From NCBI RefSeq assembly GCF_026151205.1, contig NC_087084.1, positions 7,551,394 to 7,615,393 of the forward strand: a DNA stretch of 64,000 nucleotides. The letters run 5' to 3'. Positions 55,780 to 64,000 of the stretch are shown piece after piece. The notes under the pieces were generated by a model. That model was given only the letters and a program-made list of their open reading frames with translations. It did not search any database and was not told the DNA's origin. The position numbers and the translations under genes are program-made. The stretch's first letter is position 1, and each line of letters starts with the position of its first letter. The stretch comes from Bolinopsis microptera (Eukaryota > Ctenophora > Tentaculata > Lobata > Bolinopsidae).

Positions 55780-56930
55780 TTAGTGTACTTAATGTTAGTA
55801 ATTGTACTTAGTATACCTAATATACTTAATGTACTTAATGTACTTAATATTACTTAATGTAATTCATGTACTTAATGTACTTAATGTACTTTAATGTACT
55901 TAATGTACTTAAGGTAGCTAAATGTAATTAATCTACTTAATGTACATTAATGTAACTTAATGTACTTAATGTACTTAATGTACTTAATGTACTTAATGTC
56001 CTTAATGTACTTAATGTACTTAATGTACTTAATGTATTTAATGTAATTAATGTGCTTAATGTACTAAATGTGCTTAACGTACTTAATGTACTTAATGTAC
56101 TTAATGTGCTTAATGTACTTAATGTGCTTAATGTACTTAATGTACTTAATGTACTTAATATACTTAATGTACTTAATGTACTTAATGTACTTAATGTACT
56201 TAAAGTACGTAATGACTTACTGTACTTAATTGTACACAATGTACTTAATGTACTTATGTACTTAATGTAGAAATAAGGTTACTTAATGAAAATAATGTAC
56301 TTATGTACTTAATGTTACTTAATGTGAGCCTTAATGACTTAATGTTATTAATGTACTTATTGTACTTAATAGTACTTAATCGTACTTATGTACGTAAATG
56401 TACTTAATGTAATTAAGTACCTTTATGTACTTAATGTACTTAATGTACGTTAATGTTATTAATGTGTTAATGTTATTTAATTTACTTAATGTACTAAATG
56501 TCACTAATTTACTTATGGTTGATTAATGTACTAAAATGTACGTTAGGTACCTAATGTTCTTATATGTTACTAAATGTACCTAATGTATCTTAATGTACTT
56601 GAAGTACTTATGTACACTAATGTACTTAATGTACATTAATGTACTTATTGTACATAATGTTATAAATGACTTAATGTAACTTAATGTACTTAATGTTACT
56701 TTAAGTACGTAATGTACTTAATGTTACTTTTATGTACTTAATGTACTTTAATTGGAATTAATGTATCTTCATGTTACTAAATGTCACTACTGTACTTATT
56801 GTACTTATTGTTACTTAATTGCGAATTAATGTACTTAATGTACTTATATGTACTGTATGTACTTAATGTACTAAATGTACTTTTTGTACGTAATGTACTT
56901 AATGTTACTTATTGTACTTATTGTAGTTCA
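55780..56930. repeat. Second copy of the 9-bp AATGTACTT satellite, indel-rich
   Basis: Same unit as 33710-34806. Regular units at 55935-56215 give way to increasingly irregular ones to the right. Confidence 0.92.
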
Positions 56931-57174
56931 AATTTAATTATCACGTTGACAACGTTGTCCTGTTATTAAAATTGACTCAACTTTCATAATTGTATCCAAT
57001 ATGTTTTTTTTACCTCTTCTTTCTTTTGCTCCTATACTTTCGCTGAATATTATTTAAGTCGTTCATTTCTGGCGTTTTCATCTAAACTTGATCGTTTGTA
57101 TTTTTAATGCTTTATTTCAAAATGGCCGTAATAAGGCTCTCTTCTTGGTCTTGCTACTCTTTCTATGTTGATTC

Positions 57175-60100
57175 ACTAGTACTTCAGTCATCTCTGCTGT
57201 CCTGGAACTTCTCCGTCTTGTATGCCACACAATCCATCTCAATGGTTCAACCTGGTGATGATCGGTAATTCTTGAACCTGTGATTAGGCGTTCCGAGTCT
57301 TTGGATGGGTAAGCTTATACAAGGGTTGTTACAGTTTTATCATTAGATTGTGGGTTTATGACGAGTTGATCGGTAAATCTATCATGGGGGTGGGGGAAAA
57401 CAGGCCATTACCATGGTGTTGCTTCTTGACTCAAGGGAATGTAGTAGAACACTATATTAGGAATAGGGTACCCAGCATAGGAAATTCTGTCAGTGTTAAT
57501 GATGGCGATTTCTTTAAGTTCATTTTCCTATTGCGGTTGTGGAAATCTGTTGGTTCCCTCATGACTGTGTCAAACTTTTTTAGAAGATTTGCGAGATATG
57601 ATACCAATGTCAAAGTATGTGGCTTGTATGAAAATGAAGCACACTAGTTCCGGGCATGAATTGCCTTACCAAAGTGCCTCTGTGATATTGTTCTTTGACA
57701 AAATATTTTGAAGAGGCAAAACCATCGTTTCATAGGTAATCCACCTTTTGGATGTTTTTTTCGTTTTTTGTTAGGTTTTCAACCATGAATCGTGTGAATA
57801 CATCTCGGTCCATCATTTTGTTGACATACGCCAGCTTGTGTTGTTCCAACTTAATGCTACCAAAGTCATCCTTGAAAGGGCAGCAAATAGTGTCTGCTTG
57901 TTTCTTTGTTCCAAAAAATACATTTATTCTCTTCTCGCAGTACTTCTACTCCATTGTCAAAGAAGTTACTCGAATTTGGAATAATTGGGATTACTGCAAC
58001 TGTCAATGGACGCCAACGTCATCATTAACAACACGCCTGCAACTTGAGTGATTTTACCAATGTTAACTTCTCCCGGATTCTCTTGGATTTTTTGTGTATT
58101 CCGTCAATTCGGGTGAGGCTCAAGGAACACATATGCAAAAAGGCGAGACTTGACATCCTATGGTGCTAAGAACTCAATAGTTGAGACATTGGATGCTGGT
58201 AATCCATCCGATTGTGGGTAAAATATGCATCTATCTGATGATCTACACCATCATAAATTGTTATGACCAAGTAAGTAGATACCAACTCTAAAAGGTCTCC
58301 ATCGATATCATCATGTTGAGGGGACTTATTAAACTGTGCTACAGTAGTTCTACATGTTCTTTAAGGTTCAGTATTTTTGGATTATGATGATTAAATTGCC
58401 AACGGCTAGAATCATTTAATCCTTGATTGAAAATTGAGTGCATTCCCTTCTGATAATTTCTATAGACATGATTTTGTGCATTCGTCTGCTTAAATACCAG
58501 GGCAGTCAAAGGATCGTCTCATTTCTTTGTCACCGGTATGTAACTACACGTTACATTTGAATTATTGTGAAGCTTGTCTTCATCCGAAACCTCCCCGCAA
58601 TCATCGATGAGGATTGCTTATTGGAATTTTCCATGAAAGGTGATATTTATTGTCAAAGACCGACATTATCTATTCGTTATAAATATATTCCATAGGTTTT
58701 TGTGACAAAGGTTAGGAATTCGTTTTTTGGCGTTGTTCCCTATTCTTTTATTGATATTGTCCTGGACCCGCCTCATCACCTTGGTTATTCTCAGTGGACA
58801 GGAAGAGTGGGATTACACTTTTCTGCAACAACTAGTGTACAATATATTGTTCTCCAAACCTTGTGGTCAACAAACTTTTGTGTAAATACATTTGGCAATT
58901 ATTAACCACCGTTGTATTGGTTCCTCCGTAAACGTTTTGTCATTGGAAAATATAATTCGGCTAATCGTGAAGCATTGATTTTTGAAGGTTGTAGGTTTTT
59001 TATCCCTTTTATGCAGTATGATTAAATGCTTTATCTGGCTGTTTGTCAGTGTTAAAACAGTTGTGGACAGTTTCGGTTGTTTGCGGGAGTCTGAGCAGAT
59101 CCTTCTTATTTCTTCATTTCCACCATGTTTCTAACTTCAATTCACATAGTTTTCTGAAATTTTCCACCATATCCAGGATCACCCCTTGGACATATGGTAC
59201 ACATTTTCACACGACGTGTCTTTGCTGATTAACATATCTTAATGTTTGGTGCTCCACAAGTAGGCCAACTGTCATCTTACGACGAATTTCACTCAAACAG
59301 TCCCTTAAACCATCTCTTAACCAGGCTTGAGGTATTGGGACGTTCCCCTTTCTGGCAGCCACGTCTTTCACACTTTACAGTTTCATGGTGATCGCTGATA
59401 CGTTCAGTTTCATCTCTTTTTATAATTTGCAAGCTGGTTGACCGTCACACATTTGTGCATGTGAACAGTACACTGACTAGGGTTTGTATTGCCACTGGTT
59501 CTCAAAGTTATCGTCACATATTGACTTTTTTTTACCAAAGACAGATAATATATTTTGGATACAGAGGACAAGTATCCGTTAACAGACTTCTTAACCCTAC
59601 TTTGGCCCGGCCGGAGATCCTGTTAACTGTTTGTGTGGAAATGGTAAGACTTAAGTCAATGAATCCTGCGTAATCGCCACGATATAAAAGACCACCATGA
59701 TTTGGTAATTTAAATCTGCACTATCTTTAAAGTTGTGTTACTGGGACTGTTATGTCCAGTATTCCTTTTTCACAAGGCATACGGGTTTTCATTAGTAACG
59801 GTACACTTAGCTTCCGTCCCTCTCGTTAACACGCGTCTTTATTTCCTTCACTTATTATGTATGGTGTATGTTCTTTACTTTCCTGGTGTAACTTATCGTA
59901 TCATTACAGACCATATTCTATATCCGTTACAGGTAGCCTCGTCTCACAGATAGTATTAATCACAAAAAATCATTACTGATTTTGCTGGACGCTACACACT
60001 TTTCCACCCACTCTGGCTTAGTTTTCAGTTCGCTGACATCCGCCTCATCCTAATTCTGTATTAGCACAGTCTGTTCACACCGTGACAAATAAATACATTA

Positions 60101-60683
60101 TATTGTACTGATGTTCTCGACTGTCCCACGTTTGTTTTACATAGAAAGCCTCCTCAAAGCATGTTTGCATTTTTCACGTCAATATCAATTTTCAGTGACA
60201 CTGGCATCACCAACAAGCCCTGATAATAGTGCGGATAATATGAACATAATAGCTGTCACTTCATTCCAGTAGTTCGTCGAATAATACTCCTCTGTTGTTT
60301 GTGGCACTTATTTTTGGGCGTTGTATTGATCGTTCCCCTGGTTCGTAACAGACCTGTTTCAAGAATCCTCCTGTCTTACCTCTCGATAAACTGCACCAAT
60401 TCTGACAAAGTATTTTCATGAGCATTGTGCAGAAGCATAAGCAGTGTATTCATTTACTTTAAACACAAAAATTACTATCTTTAAACTGATATAGGTCAGA
60501 TTTAATTTTTACCACGTTAATGTATTTAAACTATCAATATATATAAGTTAATAATTACCTTCAGGACCATGACCAAGGGATCTGTCATCATAATAATAGA
60601 TCTTTGGTGTATAAATCGATGGGTCGCTTGTATCTGATTTACCAACGTTCTTTAACAGGAATCTGTAAATTGCAAAGTTTCAT
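57175..60683 (-). pseudogene. Broken copy of the LDLa GPCR
   Basis: Follows the GPCR from its 3' end (TACTTCAGTCATCTCTGCTG) to the signal-peptide ATG (60681-60683). Dozens of indels leave no frame longer than about 100 codons. It is useful for comparison: at the TGA site it has TTCAATTCACATAG, which minus the extra bases matches the left copy. Confidence 0.92.
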
Positions 60684-60870
60684 AGGCTGCTTAGTAATAT
60701 GTAATTAAGATGGGGATATTTTAAAGGTTTTTGTAAATTTGTTCAAAACACCGTTTATGGCCACCAACCGTTTATGGCCACTACCGCTCAAGTACGCACA
60801 ATGTAAAGAGACATATACAACCTCAGACGATAGATTCAACACATCACCCCCCAGTATTTTCCAACACACC

Positions 60871-63169
60871 TTAAGGGGGGGGTGGGGGGGGGCTAATTGG
60901 GTATTTTGTTGGGAAACTTGATTTAGAGTGCTCAGCATGGTTGACCAACACAACTATGGACCATAGACCCGACTCTTGTGGAGGGGGTCCGGAAACCCAA
61001 CCGCCCAAAATTCGGTGCGCGCCTGGGCAGGCCACGCCCTTATTTTGTCCAAATTTTAGGCCAATTTAGCCAATTCATGAACATGCCAAAACCCAGACTT
61101 TATGGTGCTCTACTTGTAGCTAGTGGTCTCCTGAACTTGTATTTGAAATTTCATCAAGATTGGACAAAAAATGACTGACCTTGAGCTCAATGAGCCAAAA
61201 ACCATTTTCCTTTTATTTGGGCATTCGCACCAAATTTGGTAGATTTTGTTCCATAAATTAAGTCTCAAATATCAACACTTTTTGAATGATACTTACTTTT
61301 TCTGAAAGGTAAGCTAAAACTACATATTTCTGTTAGTTATTAGCTTTTTTATCTTTTTAAATGTGGTTACTAAGGCGAAAAAAAAATAGGGACTCGGGTG
61401 GAAGTTGTATAATTAGATTTGCAAAACAGCATCTTTTTGACCTAAATTTATGCTGATTTCGGGAAGCATTATCTTTAGCCATAATTCATATTGTAGACAT
61501 GAGATTCGTTCATTTTAAACCGGGTTTATTATTAGGGCCTTCAAGGATTTGCAGGCCAATTATGAGCTGATCAATACTCAGTACTTGTGCCTGTAATCAG
61601 CTACTTCTGTGCCATATAAGGGGATAACTGGAATTCGGTCCTTTCTCGTGGCCGACTTATTACTAATTCACGTTACCTTGATTCGTAAACCATCTGGCAC
61701 GCGCTAACATTCCTTTAGGTGGTTGTTTATACCGACTAGGATATGTTGTGCGTACCAGAGCTCTGCTATTTGATCAGCCTTATAGTGTTAATATTATAGT
61801 TTGTATCCCAACGTGTTATTGGATCCAATTTAGCGGTGCCTGCGCATTTATTGCAGCATTGATGACGCCACCTGCTGCAGCTGCAGCCAGCATCTCGATT
61901 TGGTATCACCTTTCTGAAACCCAGCAGCCAGCTGGGCCAGGAAGATTTTGAACATAAGAAGGATTTTCTGTTAATGATAATATCACAAAAGCGTAAATCA
62001 TGTAACAGAGATCGCCGAACACGATTTTAAAAACTGGTTATACTGATCATTACTAATGGTTCAAATTGCTTTAAATTGCACGTGAATGAAATTATAAGGG
62101 GGGAGGGGGGGGGTTGGGGGGAATCCAAAAAGGGCAAGGAATTGGCGAACATTAGCAGGACAAAAGTGGACAGCAAAAATTCTTGCTAATGTGGCGGGTG
62201 ATGATGTTTTCATTAAAAGTCACATTTTTTTGGTTCATCCTGTTGATCTGTTTTAAAGTTAATATTGGGGCCGATGTGAGTTCGAGGGACTGTTTGTATT
62301 GGAACAATTACATGAATCTAGACCTTTCAGAAATGCAAATTGTGGCATTTTTTATGAAAATGACTTGGGCTTCGAGGGTCAATTACAGCTGAAATTAAAA
62401 ACAGGCAGGCAAAAATTCTTTGATTCTTGTTCATCATCAAATTTGTTATGGTTAAAAAGTCGGAGGGAAAAGAACGGAAATACGAGGTCAGAAGATAATG
62501 ACTTTCATACAGGTGTAAAAACATTATAAGTACCAGATTAGAAGCACTACTGGTCAGAGTGTGGGTATTTATAGACATGCGCCTGGTGCGAAATCAGAAT
62601 GCAGGATCGATATCACGTGGACCATGGGCAAAGCCATATTACTTGTTGGACAGAAACAATGTTGGCTTTGTTTAGGGTTTAGGGTTAGGTATACAAGGTT
62701 AGTTTGAACCAAAGTGGTTAAATTTCCTATAAGGAAGAAGCAACGATCAATGCCCAACCTGTCCTGAGATTTAACACGTGTTTTTATAACTGATGCTCCG
62801 ATAATAAGACGATACAGAAATTAGTTGACATCGAAATCATAATGATTGGAAAATAATCTCGTAGTTTATTTGAAATTTTATTGTTCTGGAAAGCCAATCA
62901 ATTCAAAAGTAATAATGTGTTCTATGCTATCTAATTATTCGTTAAATTTGTTGAACCATCTATAATTTTGGACCCTGCGACTAGTGTCTAGCGTGTCTGG
63001 CTTGTTGATTAAAAATTACTGTATCAGACATTAATTCTGTAGATTGTATTTCTTCTCTCTCATTACCTGTGCATTGGTTTTTTGCATCGCGAAGAAGAGC
63101 AGGCTGCAGCAAAAGTTAAAGCAAACCCGACAGTACTTTTTCTACGTTTTATGCCAAGATGTTTTTCAA
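60871..63169. other. Intergenic, no gene recognised
   Basis: G-rich runs lie at 60875-60892 and 62098-62125. I see no exon, transposon end or satellite that I can support. The matching interval in the left version is occupied by the Penelope relic and inverted repeats. Confidence 0.5.
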
Positions 63170-64000
63170 ACGAATCAATAGATTAAGAAGAATACCCAAA
63201 GGCAGTAGCATGCTTTGGGTAGTTCTTTTTACTTATTATTAAGTTATTCTTATAGAATTAGCTGAGTTTATTGGAATTTTTGCAGTATCAGCTGTACTCG
63301 GCAAAGAAATTTCAATAAACTTCAAGCTAATTCAATAAGTAATAACTACCAACCTTACCCCGAAATACTAGGATCGACCCGAACGCAACCAACGTGATTT
63401 TTACTGCATCTGATGATGTAATCAATCGAAACTTATTAACGATTGTAGCCGTGAATGAATGGGGAAAAGGAGCGACCGATTTCATTCTCGTATCATTTGC
63501 ATTTGAGTAACGGTCAATCAAATTTTTATCATTTCTTTTGTTTGGGATGAGAGACACTGGCAGCGGTCCACTTCTACCCATTGTTTATGGGTTTTGGTCA
63601 AATATCATCGTTTTTGATTAATGTCTGCGGGTACTTTATAAAGTCGAAATATAAAATGATATCTTATGAATAAGGAGGAAGTTTTCAACGATTTTCGAAA
63701 TGTTTCCTTTGAGAAAACATTTCCTTGTGTTTGGGTAAGACATATCGGTCGATCACTGACTGCGAATTTGCCACTTTATACTCATTCATGTTGGCATTAA
63801 ATTTATATATATTGACTTTGACTGTCGGTGTAAAGCAGTGAATTTTGTTCGATATCACGATATGAGCAAAATTATCACCTTTCCGACTCGTGCAATACTA
63901 TGAGCCGGCCGTGCGATGCGCATCCAATATGAATCGCCGTAATTTCGCCGTGTTGGTTGTTTTTCTATATGGTTTGATAAGCATGACAAAGTTTCAAAGT
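63170..64000. repeat. Second version of the LINE target locus, without the LINE
   Basis: 63170-63430 is the foldback loop (43351-43558) in reverse orientation. 63430-63609 is the right arm, and 63610-64000 continues as 48326-48700. The LINE (43727-48325) is missing at the junction. Indel-rich like 52735-60870. Confidence 0.9.

Larger units (their letters stand above)
52735..60870. repeat. Second, indel-rich version of 29274-38540
   Basis: Colinear over its full length: lectin exons 42-45, 3' UTR, hairpin, empty hAT site, 9-bp satellite, GPCR and start of the Penelope relic. Single-base insertions and deletions occur every few tens of bases in exons, introns and intergenic DNA alike. The left breakpoint is at ATCACCATTTAAACTCTC. 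Confidence 0.95.

Noticed and set aside
57348-59953. Several 60-100-codon plus-strand frames
   Set aside because: They lie antisense to the broken second copy of the GPCR and have no independent support.

Overview
The window is animal nuclear DNA: AT-rich, intron-rich, with GT-AG splice sites, extracellular mosaic proteins and heavy repeat content. The gene families (F-type lectin, galectin, LDLa-bearing GPCR, Ig and EGF mosaics) and the repeat types (APE-type LINE, Penelope-like relic, hAT-like short elements) fit an invertebrate. A cnidarian, possibly a hydrozoan, is my best guess, but nothing in the sequence proves it.

Layout. 139-334 is one exon of a bulb-type (mannose-binding) lectin gene that enters from the left. 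335-4000 is intergenic and holds two tRNA-like sequences and an 82-bp element with an 8-bp target duplication. 4001-30708 (+) is one very large gene that I could resolve into 45 coding exons keeping a single frame (5649 nt, 1882 residues). It encodes a signal peptide, two apple/WSC-like Cys modules, two galectin domains, four F-type lectin (fucolectin) domains, two blocks of PCSK9-V-like Cys-rich modules with EGF, three calcium-binding EGFs and two Ig domains. It has no membrane anchor, so it looks like a secreted multivalent lectin. 35006-38384 (-) is a convergent gene for an LDLa-ectodomain GPCR (about 1075 residues, two exons). It is interrupted by one in-frame TGA that replaces the Gly of an LDLa CDG motif.

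38.4-51 kb is a repeat nest: a decayed Penelope-like RT, about 1.1-kb inverted arms facing each other across 8.7 kb, further nested inverted repeats, and a 4.6-kb LINE (ORF1, APE endonuclease, RT) that has frameshifts. 52.7-60.9 kb is a second, colinear, indel-riddled version of 29.3-38.5 kb. 63.2-64 kb is a second version of the DNA flanking the LINE, without the LINE. This second version acts as an internal outgroup: it shows empty sites for both a hAT-like element and the LINE. It may be a segmental duplication, or a poorly polished alternative haplotype.

The most unusual pattern is in the big lectin gene. Many introns carry tandem repeats that begin at, or include, the 5' splice site. The extreme cases are a 4.6-kb, roughly 285-unit 16-bp satellite built on the exon-15 donor and a 75-bp minisatellite that copies the end of exon 28 plus its donor. 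Duplicated 3' splice sites with exon starts also occur. Two lectin genes and one receptor sit together, but whether they act together cannot be read from the sequence.
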